The notes: generated by a model from the letters alone, not told the origin. A DNA stretch of 64,000 nt from CBDFGN01 sp965247065 (GCA_965247065.1 CBDFGN010000006.1:4092001-4156000); one strand, 5' to 3'; positions 41,827-51,897 are shown, numbered from the stretch's first letter. Translations and numbers: made by a program.

Positions 41827-44092
41827 TTATGCCTTTTTTTGGAGTGTCATGTATGGAACCTTGAGCTCAAAGTCGCTGCCTTTTCCGGATTTGGATTTGA
41901 CGGTCAAATCTCCTCCCATTCTTTTTGCTGATTCATGAGCAATGAACAATCCTAGTCCAGAGCCCGTGGAATGGCGCGATGCCCTGAAAAACATATCGAA
42001 AACTCGATCCAGATATTGTTTCTCAATGCCGATTCCATTATCTCTAACACAGATGGAATATTGGTGTTCATCAGCATTAACCACTACCTTGATAAAGCGC
42101 TTTTTCTGATCAATATTTAAATGGAACTTGATGGCATTTGAGATCAGATTGTTAAGAATTATTTTGAGCCGAAATCGGTCCGCGTAGATTTTGTCCCCAT
42201 CAATTTTCAGTTGGAAATCAATTTGGTCAAAGCCCTCCAGAAAATTAAGGTGATCAATAACCTCCTGAATGAGCGTTTGGGGGTCTGTCCATTCATAGGC
42301 GGTCTCCAATCTTGAATTGCGTGAATAGTTTATTATGTCCTCTATGAAGCTTTCCAACTTTTCGATTGAGTTCTGCAATCCGATCCAGGTAGTTCTTCTG
42401 AGTTTCATCCTGGGTTTCGACCCTGGCCAGGTTTATCAACCCCAACAGTGATTTCAAGGGCGCGCTCAGGTCGTGGGATGCGCTGTACACGAAACGGTCC
42501 AACTCGCTTATCAGGCTTTCTCGTTCTCGTTCCTGCGCCCTACGCTTAGTAATGTCGACCATACACGCCATCACCATTTCCCTGTGCTCAAACGGAACTA
42601 TGACCAAGTACACCTGGGTAAGGAATTCCCTGCCCTCTGCATTCAGGTGAACCCATTCCAGCACAGGCCTATCTCCCTTCTTTAGTCCACCTAAGACCCT
42701 CTTCATAATGTCCGCAGATTTTGATCCGTCTGGCTGTAGTTCCGGACTTAGGCTGAGGGGCGTTTTCTCCATAAGCTCCTCCTCTGAGTAGCCAAACATC
42801 TCAACGGCTTTATGGTTGAGCGATACAAACCGCTTGGTCCGGGGGTCAAAGAGCATAATTGCTTCGTGGACATTCTCAACAATTTTCTTGTTTCTGGCCT
42901 CGCTTTCCACAAGAGCCATTTCGGACAATTTCTGTTCCGTGATGTCCTGAACGGTCCCGATTAGCTTGGCTGGCTGCCCATTTATGTCCCTGATCAGGTG
43001 GGACCTCCCGATCAGGTATTTATCCTTTCTGCTAGGAGTTTTGATCTTGAATTCCAGTGAGTTAGGTCCCGTCCGTCCAGAAATCAGATCCGCTACAGTT
43101 TGTTGGGCTATTTCCCGATCGGGCGATGCCATGAATCCAAAAGCTTGCTCCAAAGTTACCCTCGGGCCCTCTGGCTCCAAACCATAAATTTTGTAACATT
43201 CAGGTGACCACTCAAGATCGCTGGTAACCAGGTCCAATTCCCAGTGACCCAATTTGGCGAGAGCTTGGGCTGTTTCGAGCAAGCCCTGGTATCTTTTGCT
43301 GGCTTCTTCTGCCTGATGTAATTCGGTGATGTCCTGCACAGTACCAATCAAACGGGCAGCCTTTCCTTTAGCGTCGGTTTCAAGTTTGGAATTTCCCAGG
43401 AGGTATTTCGCTTGGCCCGAGGGTGTGATCATCCGAAATTTGAAAGGTGGCGTTCGATCTTTCCCTTTAACAGCTCTATTGAATCGATCCCGGGCAAGCG
43501 CACGATCTTCTGGCTCCAGAAGTTCGAAAGATTCATGGATTGCGGGAGCGGGTTTTTCAGGATCCAATTCATAAATGTTGTAGCTCTCCCGCGACCATTT
43601 CACCATTTGCGTCTTCAGGTCGATCTCCCAACTGCCCAACTTCGCTAACGATTCGGCAGCGTCAAGGAGTCTTTGGTACTTTTGGGTTTCCTGCTCCGCC
43701 TGCTTACGCTGAGTGATATCTTCAACCAAAGCCATCGTGCAGGGTTTGCCATCCAATGACGTTCCTGCAAGGCTGACCGAGGCGTAATAAAAAGATCCAT
43801 GCTTCTTCTTGAGTCGAACCTCTCTTCCCTCAACTACCTGTCCCTCCCGGAAGTCAGATATTAATTTCTCCCGCTCATCTGGGTCACAGTACAATTCATG
43901 GTCACTTTCCAGATCTTCCAAGTCACTTCTAGAATAACCTCCGGGAATTAATAGAGCATCGTTGAAGGACACGAATCTTCCATCAACATCAAACAAAGCT
44001 ATGCCGATTGGAGACTTATCAAAGAGGGTTTGATACACCTCGGGAGTTATATCCAAGATCAAATTTTTTGCTAGGTTGGTTGAATTAGCCAT
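41827..44092 (-). pseudogene. Multi-PAS sensor histidine kinase, frameshifted
   Basis: A cytosolic sensor without membrane helices; repaired length about 754 residues. Four PAS segments follow one another: PAS1 from EVYQTLFDKSPIGIALFD, PAS2 around LAKLGSWEIDLKT, PAS3 around LAKLGHWELDLVT, PAS4 around NVHEAIMLFDPRTKRF; most end in a PAC-like VQDITE, VEDITQ or MVDITKR segment. HisKA is in RFVYSASHDLSAPLKSLLG (phospho-acceptor His). After YLDR the frame is lost; skipping the base at 42379 gives YLDRLQNSIEKLESFIEDI and then the ATPase domain with NLISNAIKFH, VRDNGIGI and GSGLGLFIAHE. No response regulator is adjacent. It could be a real pseudogene or an assembly indel. Confidence 0.8.
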
Positions 44093-44202
44093 TTCACCGG
44101 TGGTATCTGGTCAAGCCGAAAGGAAAAATACGATAAATCTGAGAATTAAGGCGATCTATTTATTCGTCCGTGGTCCGAAAAAGTAACCTCGGTGTCAATT
44201 AT

Positions 44203-45369
44203 TCAACCTACGATCGGGTGACGCTTGAAGGGTCTGTTTTGGTCAAAAAGTTTGCGGTACGTGATATGGGTTTTAGCAGAATAGGCCCCGACCTGGTGTA
44301 TGACTTTGATCATCTTGGGGTTGAAGTCTCCAATCCAATTGAATTCTAAGTTTACGTACGGGCAGGCTTCGGTTTGGACGAAAGAAGCGGTAGCCATAAT
44401 CAGTGCACCCTCCATGCCCTTACCTTGATGCTCCGGTACCACTCCAAAGGCGACACCGAACATTTTGTCGTAGACACCTCGCCATCTGTACCAGAGAAAC
44501 TTAAGCTTTCCCCATAAGTTCAAGTTGCCATCGAGGTATTTGAATATTTGGTTCGCTTCAGGTAGATTAACGTAAAAACAAATGGGTTCTTCTTTATAAT
44601 AACCAAACCAGATGATCCTCTCATCCATGATTGGCTTGATTTGATTCATTATGTTGTTAGCCTGAGCCGCTGACATCTTAGGTACTCCATGACGAGCCCA
44701 GGCTCTGTTGTATACCGTTCGAAAGTCCTCGGCATATTTGGATATCCTCTTCTTTTCTATCGATCTGAAGGTATAATTGGGGTCATCGAAAATCCTGTCT
44801 GCCTTGGTTTGTAGAACGTCCCCAAGTTTCGCCCTTGTCTTTCTTGCAAAGGTAAATTGTTGAAAGTAATCCTTGAACCCATAGCTCTCGAACAATTTTT
44901 GGTAGTACGGGAAGTTGTAAGGTGTGCAGTAATTGGGCTCTAGTTCGAATCCGTCAATTAAGCAACCCCACCATTTATCCCGGTCACCAAAATTTATAGG
45001 CCCATCCATTGCTTCCAGGCCCTGGTCCGTTAACCAATCCTGGCAATTCTTAAATAAATGGTTGGCTGCTTCCTGATTATCAACGCAATCGAAGAAGCCC
45101 ATTCCACCAGTGGGCTGATCATTGCCTTTGTTTGCTTGCTTCTCATTGTAAAACGCAGCCACACGGCCGATTGTCTTACCCCGATCGTCAACTAAGATCC
45201 ATCTTATCGCTTCTCCATGACGGAAAAGTTTGTTCTTCTTAGGATCAAATACTGCTTCCAAATCCTGATCCAGTGGTCGGATATAGCACTTTTCCGACCG
45301 ATAAAGTTTCGGTTGAAACCTAATGAATTCTCGGGCTAGTTTGGAATCTTTGACCTCGATCACGTTCAT
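44203..45369 (-). CDS. GNAT-fold N-acyltransferase-like protein, uncharacterised
   Basis: A 388-residue soluble protein conserved, to my recollection, in Bacteroidota. It begins with SKLAREFIRFQPKLYRSEKCYIRPL, has an internal DGPINFGDRDKWWGCLIDGF and YCTPYNFPYYQKLFESYGF, and in the last third a GNAT-like acetyl-CoA loop in FGVVPEHQGKGMEGAL (R/Q-x-x-G-K-G). The whole layout suggests two GNAT-like halves. No substrate can be inferred. The gene is upstream of the kinase on the same strand with 110 bases between. Confidence 0.65.
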   Translation of the reverse strand: MNVIEVKDSKLAREFIRFQPKLYRSEKCYIRPLDQDLEAVFDPKKNKLFRHGEAIRWILVDDRGKTIGRVAAFYNEKQANKGNDQPTGGMGFFDCVDNQEAANHLFKNCQDWLTDQGLEAMDGPINFGDRDKWWGCLIDGFELEPNYCTPYNFPYYQKLFESYGFKDYFQQFTFARKTRAKLGDVLQTKADRIFDDPNYTFRSIEKKRISKYAEDFRTVYNRAWARHGVPKMSAAQANNIMNQIKPIMDERIIWFGYYKEEPICFYVNLPEANQIFKYLDGNLNLWGKLKFLWYRWRGVYDKMFGVAFGVVPEHQGKGMEGALIMATASFVQTEACPYVNLEFNWIGDFNPKMIKVIHQVGAYSAKTHITYRKLFDQNRPFKRHPIVG

Positions 45370-45479
45370 AACTCTAAAGTAAAATTGTTTGAAAGAATTT
45401 GCGGTGGCGAAATAAAAGAATTTTGAATTGATTTAATTAATAGAACCTACGGAGTCGTCATGCCAGGGGTAGTAGTTAT

Positions 45480-45682
45480 ATGATAATTTGTATTGTTATG
45501 ATAACTGATGATCTGGACCAGATCTACTACGTTACTCACGGAAAGGCCAAGATTCAGATTGGTAAAAAGGAATATGAAATTGGTCGTGGAAACAGTGTAT
45601 TTGTGAAGGCTGAGGTAGACTGCAAATTCAAAAACATCAGGAGGATTTGCAGACCTCGGTAGTTTTTTCAGAGAGTAAATAG
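45480..45682 (+). pseudogene. Decayed cupin gene 1
   Basis: The plus frame from ATG 45480 gives a single-domain cupin strand set: DDLDQIYYVTHGKAKIQIG, EYEIGRGNSVFVKAEV, CKFKNI. Near 45639 the frame is lost; with one extra base it continues SEDLQTSVVFSESK and stops at 45682. The first metal ligand histidines expected before the DQIYYV strand are missing, because the N-terminus does not look complete (MIICIVMITDD). Cupins bind metals and act as small-molecule enzymes or sensors. Both a 5' loss and a frameshift argue for decay. Confidence 0.6.
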
Positions 45683-45697
45683 GATCTAGCGACCCCG

Positions 45698-45987
45698 ATG
45701 GGTTGGTGTTGAAACAGCGGAACTTCGATTGAAGGCCAGCCGGATGAAAATGTCTGGGATCAGTTCCTGGACGTGGCGACGAGCAAGGTGGGATTACACA
45801 TTGATCTATACAGTAGATGAAGTCAATCTGGTGATCCTTGGGACCATCCCAATTCTCAATCGACGAAACCCGGGTCGAATTGCACCGCGAATCGATTGTC
45901 TGTGCCAAGGAGGGCGCTGGCCACTATTTTCATACTCTGCACGACCAGGACCTGGAGGTGCTGATTCTCTTTCACAAAAGAAATTAA
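45698..45987 (+). pseudogene. Decayed cupin gene 2
   Basis: ATG 45698 opens a frame reading TSIEGQPDENVWDQFLDVAT and SKVGLHIDLY, then needs one indel near 45806 to continue VDEVNLVILG and another near 45850 to reach QFSIDETRVELHRESIVCAK with GAGHYFHTLHDQDLEVLILF and KRN plus TAA at 45987. The repaired product would be a single cupin-domain protein related in layout to the preceding remnant, 15 bases away. Two independent frame losses in about 250 bases favour genuine degradation, or a locally poor consensus. Long opposite-strand frames here are shadows. Confidence 0.55.
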
Positions 45988-46075
45988 GGTGGATTGGTCC
46001 TAAAGTTAGGATAGAATTAAGGGTCAACCACCTGCTTGCTGTCATAACATCAGAAAGCTAAAACTAACTGGTATT

Positions 46076-46753
46076 ATGATAGTCAATAAATTCAATCCTT
46101 CTTATCTCCTTTTCGCCCTGGTTGCTCTGACTTCATGCAACTTCGATGGAAGTGACGAGCACGGTCCATGCCTCAAAGGGGAAGGCAAGACAATCAGGGA
46201 AACCCGGGAAGTGGGTTCATTCCAAGGAATATCTGCCGGTTTTTCAGGTAACATGTTCATTCGGCAGGACAGTACTTCAAATGTAGTCCTCGAGGCTCGG
46301 GAGAATATTATTGACGAAATTAAGACTGAGGTGGTGGGAGATATACTAGAAGTGTATTTGGACAGGTGCGTAAATAATACAGGCAACATCGATTTATATC
46401 TTACCATGCCGATAATACACTCGATCACATTTGCTGGTTCCGGAAATATCAGCAATGACAATGATCTGAATCTGGGGTCGCTTGAATTAAACATAGCTGG
46501 TTCCGGAAATGCTACGCTGAGTGGCCAGGTTGAAGACCTGGATATTATGGTTACCGGGTCTGGAAACATGCACCTCTTTGAGATGCTTGCAGATCGAAGC
46601 ACTGTGAGAATAACCGGGTCGGGCAATGTCGAAGTTTCTGCCCGCGACGAACTAGTTGTATCCATTACAGGCAGCGGCACCGTCTTCTACAAAGGAAATC
46701 CTGAAATCAACACTCAAATAACCGGATCCGGGAACGTGATAAACCGGAACTGA
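46076..46753 (+). CDS. Head-GIN (DUF2807) lipoprotein
   Basis: A 225-residue lipoprotein (FALVALTSC lipobox) with a DUF2807 beta-helix. After FQGISAGFSGNMFIRQ, the pattern G-S-G-N recurs at about 16-25 residue steps: FAGSGNIS, IAGSGNAT, VTGSGNMH, ITGSGNVE, ITGSGTVF, ITGSGNVI; these turns form one face of a right-handed beta-helix. Proteins of this type are cell-surface or periplasmic and often occur as auto-transporter adhesion heads; function is unknown. It follows the cupin remnants by 88 bases on the same strand and is followed by a non-coding stretch. Confidence 0.88.
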   Translation: MIVNKFNPSYLLFALVALTSCNFDGSDEHGPCLKGEGKTIRETREVGSFQGISAGFSGNMFIRQDSTSNVVLEARENIIDEIKTEVVGDILEVYLDRCVNNTGNIDLYLTMPIIHSITFAGSGNISNDNDLNLGSLELNIAGSGNATLSGQVEDLDIMVTGSGNMHLFEMLADRSTVRITGSGNVEVSARDELVVSITGSGTVFYKGNPEINTQITGSGNVINRN

Positions 46754-47065
46754 AGAAGAAAGCCCCGAAGTAATACAATCCCGAGGCCTGGGCTGCTAAC
46801 CATCGTCGCAGTAGTTCAAGGCTTCCACTTCCACTATACACCTGGCTAGTTTTGATCTCCCATGGCTCAACATTGGCGGCTGAGGTAAACAATAAAGTCA
46901 CAGATGTGAATGGTCTCACCAGTTAGATTCCTGCAGAATTAAGCTACGTCAGGCAAAGCTCCCACAGGTCGAAGCCCTTGGCTAAAGGGCCTGAATTTTT
47001 CCAGTCAGACCACTTTACTTCCTGCCCTTAAGTCATTATCTTAACCTAAATTATCACTAAAGGCT
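46754..47065. other. 312-bp intergenic stretch
   Basis: No convincing gene. A minus frame (46919-46707) begins RPFTSVTLLFTSAANVEPWE and overlaps the DUF2807 3' end; it is not supported by anything else. The stretch contains the hairpin at 46974-46990 and the leader of the iorA-like gene. Confidence 0.4.
46974..47000 (+). terminator. Possible hairpin terminator after the DUF2807 gene
   Basis: GCCCTT (46974-46979) pairs with AAGGGC (46985-46990) around a five-base loop, followed by CTGAATTTTT. The stem is short and the T-run is offset by five bases, so terminator function is uncertain. Confidence 0.3.
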
Positions 47066-47527
47066 ATGAACTTAATAATCAACGGCAAACAATATGATAT
47101 TGAAGTAGAGGGCCAGATGCCCTTGCTATGGGTCCTTCGTGACGTATTGAACCTGACCGGAACCAAATACGGTTGCGGAGTAGCTGCCTGCGGGGCTTGT
47201 ACGGTTCATGTGGACGGCGTTCCAACCAGAACATGTGTACTACCTGTGGCACTAGTAGAAGGGAAGAAAATCCAAACCATAGAGGGTATTTCCGGAGATG
47301 CTCAGATGTCTGCAGTGCAAAAAGCCTGGATTGAGCATCAAGTTCCACAATGTGGTTATTGTCAGTCCGGTATGATCATGGCCGTGGAGGGATTACTTGA
47401 TGAAATTGCCGATCCCACGGACGAGCAGATTAATGAGAAGATAACCAATATCTGTCGCTGCGGGACGTACCAAAGAATTAGAGCGGCAATAAAAACTGCC
47501 GCCCGATCCAGGATAGAGGAGATTTAA
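47066..47527 (+). CDS. iorA: [2Fe-2S] small subunit of an isoquinoline 1-oxidoreductase-like molybdenum hydroxylase
   Basis: The electron-transfer subunit of a xanthine-oxidase-family enzyme. The 153-residue protein has two cluster-binding regions: a plant-ferredoxin-type C37/C42/C45 in YGCGVAACGACTVHVDG with C57, and an all-helical one with QCGYCQSGM and ICRCGTYQRI. It passes electrons from the molybdenum subunit to an external acceptor; no FAD subunit is present, as in the IorAB type. The large subunit starts 20 bases downstream. The substrate is unknown, so the gene symbol is by family only. Confidence 0.87.
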   Translation: MNLIINGKQYDIEVEGQMPLLWVLRDVLNLTGTKYGCGVAACGACTVHVDGVPTRTCVLPVALVEGKKIQTIEGISGDAQMSAVQKAWIEHQVPQCGYCQSGMIMAVEGLLDEIADPTDEQINEKITNICRCGTYQRIRAAIKTAARSRIEEI

Positions 47528-47547
47528 TTACCTGAATACGAAATCTT

Positions 47548-49776
47548 ATGAAACGAAGAACATTTCTTGTAACTGGTGGAATTGTGGGAGGTGGATTAGT
47601 AGTCGGTATCGGTGGTGGTATCTCCTATTTTAACCGGAAGATTGAAGTGTACACCGGATTGGGAATGGGCGAGGGAGAGTCCCTCAATGCCTGGATTCGC
47701 ATTCACCCGGACAATACAGTTACTCTGGCAGTGGCCAGAACCGAAATGGGTCAGGGAGTTTATACCTCGTTGCCAATGTTAATCGCCGAAGAATTGGAAA
47801 TCAACCTTTCCGCGGTAAAAGTTGTACATCCCCAACCGGAAGGGCCATATGCCAATGTGTTTATGGCCAACATGAAACCTAGGGCAGCAGATGGTAGCCT
47901 GACTTTTACAGAAAAGATATTTTCTTTTGTTCCAAACATCATAACCGGAGGCAGTACCTCAATTAGGGACGCTTACGTTCATCAACGGGTAATAGGCGCA
48001 ATGGCTCGCGAGATGCTGATTTCCGCCGCGGCGAAGAAATGGAAAGTAGGCCCTGAGGATTGCCGGGCTGAAAACGGACAAGTTCTCAATGCAAAGAACA
48101 AGGCGTCATTTTCATACGGGGAGTTGGCTATCGATGCTTCCAAGGAAAAAGCACCCAAGAACCCAAGGTTAAAGCCTCAATCTGAATTCAAATTGGTGGG
48201 AAAACCGGTAAAAAGATTAGACATACCCGATAAAGTAAATGGCAAGGCGGAATTCGGATTAGACGTGAGGTTGCCAAATATGAAATACGCAGTGATCCGG
48301 CATCCTTCCTATGTGGGCGGAAAGATTAAGTCTGTCAGAAACTTGGACGAAGTAGAATCGCTGGCAGGCGTTCACCAGGTAGTTGAGATCGACGAAGGGG
48401 TCGCAGTCGTAGCTGAAAGCACCTGGCACGCCAAAAATGCCGCCGCCCAACTGGATACTGAGGAGGTGGAGAATCAGGAACTGGGCCACATAGATGCTAT
48501 TTCGGGGTTAAGAGAAGCGATGAAAGGTAAGCCGGCAAAAGTTTGGGAGCAGGAAGGAGATATTGAAAAAGTTCTGAATGAGGCAACGAAGGTACTAGAA
48601 TCGGAATACCAGGTACCATATTTGGCGCATGCATGCATGGAGCCGCTAAACTGTACGGTTTTGATTAATGGCAATTCCGCCGAGGTATGGACCGGCAACC
48701 AATCAACGACTATGGTAATTAATGGAGTCTCTGATGGAGCAGGAATTTCCAAGGAAAACATCAAAACCAATATTCCCTATCTCGGTGGCGGCTTCGGAAG
48801 GAGGGGAGAGACTGATTTTGTATTGGAAGCTGCAAAAGTGGCCAGGGAGTTTCCAGGAACACCTATCCAGCTGGTCTACACTCGCGAAGAAGACATGAGA
48901 AACGACACGTACCGCCCAGCTGTGATAAGTCAATTGAAAGCTGCCCTAAGCAATGAAGAAATTCTAGGTTGGAAAAAGAAGGTTGGCACCCAGGGCGCTT
49001 TGGCTGGTCTCATGAAGCGGAATGTTCCCCTCATGAACATGAGTGCAGAAGATGACCCTTCATCAACGGAAGGTATGAGAGAACTGCCTTACCACATGGG
49101 TGCAGCATACACCGATCTTACCGTAATGGACCTACCCATGACAGTAGGAACCTGGAGAAGTGTGGGTCACTCGCAAAATGCATTCTTCAGCGAGAGCTTT
49201 ATGGATGAATGTGCATATGAACTGAACCAGGATCCCTATGAATTGCGAAGGCATTTGCTACAGAAATCAATAAGACATCAAGCCGTCTTAGACAAAGTTG
49301 CAGAAATGAGCGCTTGGGGGGACTCAATGGACGAGGGCAAATCACTGGGCATTGCCCTGCATGAATCGTTTGGCTCAATCGTGGGTGAAGTTGCTCAAAT
49401 CTCTCTTGAGGGAAAAAAGATAAAGGTTGATAAGGTCTTCTGCGCTGTGGATTGCGGTCAGGTCGTGAATCCATTGATCGTAGAAAGTCAAATGCAAAGT
49501 GGAATAGTCTTCGGATTGACCGCGGCACTGTATGGAGAGATATCGGTGAAGAATGGGCAAATAGTGCAGAACAATTTCCCAAATTATAAAATGGTTCAGA
49601 TGAACACCATGCCCGAGATCGAAGTGCACATAATGGACGTTGACGAATATCCTGGAGGAGTGGGAGAGCCAGGAACACCGCCAATTGCCCCGGCACTGAC
49701 AAACGCGATTTTCGCCGCATCTGGGGAGAGGATCCGCTCATTACCTTTGAGCAAGCACGGTTATACCTTTGTCTAA
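47548..49776 (+). CDS. iorB: Molybdopterin-binding large subunit, isoquinoline 1-oxidoreductase-like
   Basis: A 742-residue xanthine dehydrogenase-family catalytic subunit. The N-terminus MKRRTFLVTGGIVGGGLVVGIGG is a twin-arginine signal, so the cofactor-loaded complex is exported with IorA. It has TEMGQGVYTSLPMLIAEEL, the molybdopterin loop GGGFGRRGETDF near 412, AVDCGQVVNPLIVE near residue 634 and the C-terminal GVGEPGTPPIAPALTNAIF with catalytic Glu. It hydroxylates N-heterocycles or aldehydes. No molybdopterin chaperone (XdhC-like) is nearby. A TetR-type gene converges 92 bases after it and may control the pair. Confidence 0.9.
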   Translation: MKRRTFLVTGGIVGGGLVVGIGGGISYFNRKIEVYTGLGMGEGESLNAWIRIHPDNTVTLAVARTEMGQGVYTSLPMLIAEELEINLSAVKVVHPQPEGPYANVFMANMKPRAADGSLTFTEKIFSFVPNIITGGSTSIRDAYVHQRVIGAMAREMLISAAAKKWKVGPEDCRAENGQVLNAKNKASFSYGELAIDASKEKAPKNPRLKPQSEFKLVGKPVKRLDIPDKVNGKAEFGLDVRLPNMKYAVIRHPSYVGGKIKSVRNLDEVESLAGVHQVVEIDEGVAVVAESTWHAKNAAAQLDTEEVENQELGHIDAISGLREAMKGKPAKVWEQEGDIEKVLNEATKVLESEYQVPYLAHACMEPLNCTVLINGNSAEVWTGNQSTTMVINGVSDGAGISKENIKTNIPYLGGGFGRRGETDFVLEAAKVAREFPGTPIQLVYTREEDMRNDTYRPAVISQLKAALSNEEILGWKKKVGTQGALAGLMKRNVPLMNMSAEDDPSSTEGMRELPYHMGAAYTDLTVMDLPMTVGTWRSVGHSQNAFFSESFMDECAYELNQDPYELRRHLLQKSIRHQAVLDKVAEMSAWGDSMDEGKSLGIALHESFGSIVGEVAQISLEGKKIKVDKVFCAVDCGQVVNPLIVESQMQSGIVFGLTAALYGEISVKNGQIVQNNFPNYKMVQMNTMPEIEVHIMDVDEYPGGVGEPGTPPIAPALTNAIFAASGERIRSLPLSKHGYTFV

Positions 49777-49868
49777 AGCTTGTAGGGGGCTTGGCCGAAA
49801 AAGAGGCCCGGGAAATGCCCAGAACCAATTGAGTGGTACTCAGCTTATTCTAAACGATCATTCCGATA

Positions 49869-50450
49869 TCATTCTTTCAAAGCCATCAATGCTTGATCTA
49901 CCAGGGGCTCAAGCTCCATCCTGGGTTGAATACGAACCAGTACCCCAAGGCCGTGCACAATTCCTACCATCAGTTCCGCCAGTCCATTCTTATCGGCTAG
50001 GGGGGAAATCTCCTTCAACTCCCGAGCCCGGGTTAACGCCAGGTCAAAGCCGGATTTAAGGTCCGTAAGATACTCGAGAGTAACCTCGGCAATGACCGGC
50101 TCCTTATTTCCAAACTCGGCCAGTGTATTGACCATCAGGCAACCGTTCGGGACCTTTCCTGAGGTGGTCAGATTCACAAAGGTTCTTAAATATACCGAAA
50201 CAGATTCCAAACCCTCATTAGAATCACTCAGGATAGCCAGTTGAGAATTCAGAATTTGCGATCGATACTTCTTCAGGCAGAGGGTAAACAACTCCTCCTT
50301 GGATTCGAACGAGTCGTAAATGGAGAAACGGTTTATGCCCATAGCTTCGACCAGGTCCTGGATCGAACTACCTAAAAAGCCATTTTCCCAAAAGACCCAC
50401 ATGGCTTTGGCCAATACCTCTTCGCGATCGTAAGTCTTCACCCGCGGCAT
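49869..50450 (-). CDS. TetR/AcrR-family transcriptional regulator
   Basis: A 193-residue repressor-type protein. The N-terminal helix-turn-helix contains DREEVLAKAMWVFWENGFLG followed by SIQDLVEAMGINRFSIYDSF and ESKEELF, the TetR pattern. The ligand domain includes PNGCLMVNTLAEFG, typical for a subgroup that controls oxidoreductase or detoxification genes. It converges on iorB, so its targets may be elsewhere or the iorAB pair. No operator was recognised. The next gene upstream of its start, on the same strand, is DUF3078 (218 bases with nothing visible). Confidence 0.9.
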   Translation of the reverse strand: MPRVKTYDREEVLAKAMWVFWENGFLGSSIQDLVEAMGINRFSIYDSFESKEELFTLCLKKYRSQILNSQLAILSDSNEGLESVSVYLRTFVNLTTSGKVPNGCLMVNTLAEFGNKEPVIAEVTLEYLTDLKSGFDLALTRARELKEISPLADKNGLAELMVGIVHGLGVLVRIQPRMELEPLVDQALMALKE

Positions 50451-50668
50451 TCGGTCAAGATAACTGAATTATCGTTTAGAAAAAAGGATTACCAGCTGGT
50501 ATTACCTATCGAGGGTAGACAATGCATCCAAGATGAATGCTTTACACCGAAAATGTTAATCGAATAAACAAACCAACAGCCATGGGACCATTGCCTGGAG
50601 CCTCAAATCCACCTTGAGGATGATTGGGTCGGTTTGCGGACCAGGTAACCTTGACCGGACGCTGGTAA

Positions 50669-51640
50669 TTAGTTCGTTAGCCGTCTATTACTAACACTAT
50701 AGGTTAACCCGATACCAAAAATCTGTTTGAATTGCACCTTGGAAGTCTCCCCAATTGTATGCCCGTTCTCATCCTTAACCGGGAACTTTACGTCGTCGTC
50801 GTACAGTAGGTGCATGAATAGATTTGTAGATAACCAATCGTTTACCTTGAGTAAAAAACGGACTTCCCAATTCACATCAATATTTCCAAACGATTCTTGA
50901 TAATTAGTAAAGAAGCCCAATTTGCTTTCCAGATTTACATTTTTGGCGATATCCTTTTTAAACTGCGCAGAAAGCGCCGTACCCAATTCAGTCCGGATCT
51001 TTTTCCCCTCCTGGATGATATTACCCGCCGTGTCCAGTACCGCCGGCTCCACTCCAAAACGTCCTTGATTGGCCAGTTCCTGATTGGCTACGACAGTAAT
51101 CTTGCCGGCTAAGGGTGCATAGTTGATGGAAAAGAAGGGTACAGGCTTGTATTCCAGCCCGGTCGTAATAACAATATACCCTGGGGCCATAAAAGTAGAT
51201 ATCAACGTGCTGTCATCGTCTGGATTAAATCCATCGGCAAACTGGGTCAATAATTCCAATCCATTGCTCCAAAACAATCTATCATTAGTCCGACTGATCT
51301 GAAATCCAAGGTTACCTCTGTATCGCAGTTTGTCATCCGTTTTCTGAAAAGTCCGGCCTTGCTGATCAATAAACCCATATGCCATTTCAAGGTCATTCTC
51401 CCATTTCACTCCATTCTTATTGTAATCTGCTGAAAAACCGAGAAACCCTGCCAATGACAACGAGTTAATCCCTCCGGCCGCCCAATTGGTAAAGCTCTGC
51501 TGGGTGAATGTGATCGCTCCCTTTGCACCAAGGGTCCAAATTTTAGTGGTATCCACAGGTTCGGCATCCTGGCCCAAAGCTGGACAATTTACGGCCAGCA
51601 CGATGGCAAGAATGGTGACTATCCTACTTCTGAATTTCAT
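50669..51640 (-). CDS. DUF3078-family outer-membrane beta-barrel-like protein
   Basis: A protein of 323 residues from ATG 51640, which starts MKFRSRIVTILAIVLAVNCP and ends its signal near ALGQ. The frame runs upstream to 51730, but that portion has no coding character. The mature part begins KIWTLGAKGAITFTQQSFTNWAAGG, the DUF3078 signature, and alternates hydrophobic and polar residues in strands (NDLEMAYGFIDQQGR, FSADYNKNGVKWEN, LTYSVSNRRLTN end), suggesting a barrel. Function unknown; common in Bacteroidota. Confidence 0.87.
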   Translation of the reverse strand: MKFRSRIVTILAIVLAVNCPALGQDAEPVDTTKIWTLGAKGAITFTQQSFTNWAAGGINSLSLAGFLGFSADYNKNGVKWENDLEMAYGFIDQQGRTFQKTDDKLRYRGNLGFQISRTNDRLFWSNGLELLTQFADGFNPDDDSTLISTFMAPGYIVITTGLEYKPVPFFSINYAPLAGKITVVANQELANQGRFGVEPAVLDTAGNIIQEGKKIRTELGTALSAQFKKDIAKNVNLESKLGFFTNYQESFGNIDVNWEVRFLLKVNDWLSTNLFMHLLYDDDVKFPVKDENGHTIGETSKVQFKQIFGIGLTYSVSNRRLTN

Positions 51641-51897
51641 GAAATTTAGATAATTTAGTTCCACCGAGCTCACAATAACGATAACAAGTAACAAGAATCG
51701 CAAGTCTGCAATTATTGTCACTTCATACAATACAAATGGGCATTTTGAATAAGTTGCTCAGCGCGTTCCCAGGAACGACGTATTTGTTCGCCGGCAAAAA
51801 TAGGATATCCCGGCTAAGTCTGGCTACGATTTTCTATAGAATAAGTCCCAACTTCGTTCAACAGTGGATTTTGCGTGTTAAACTTTCTCCAGAAGCA

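Noticed and set aside
45447..45908. Minus-strand 153-codon frame
   Set aside because: Composition is low-quality and it lies opposite the two cupin remnants, which explain the region better.
46707..46919. Minus-strand 70-codon frame with a signal-like start
   Set aside because: It overlaps the DUF2807 3' end in antisense, and its end has no protein character; no supporting context.
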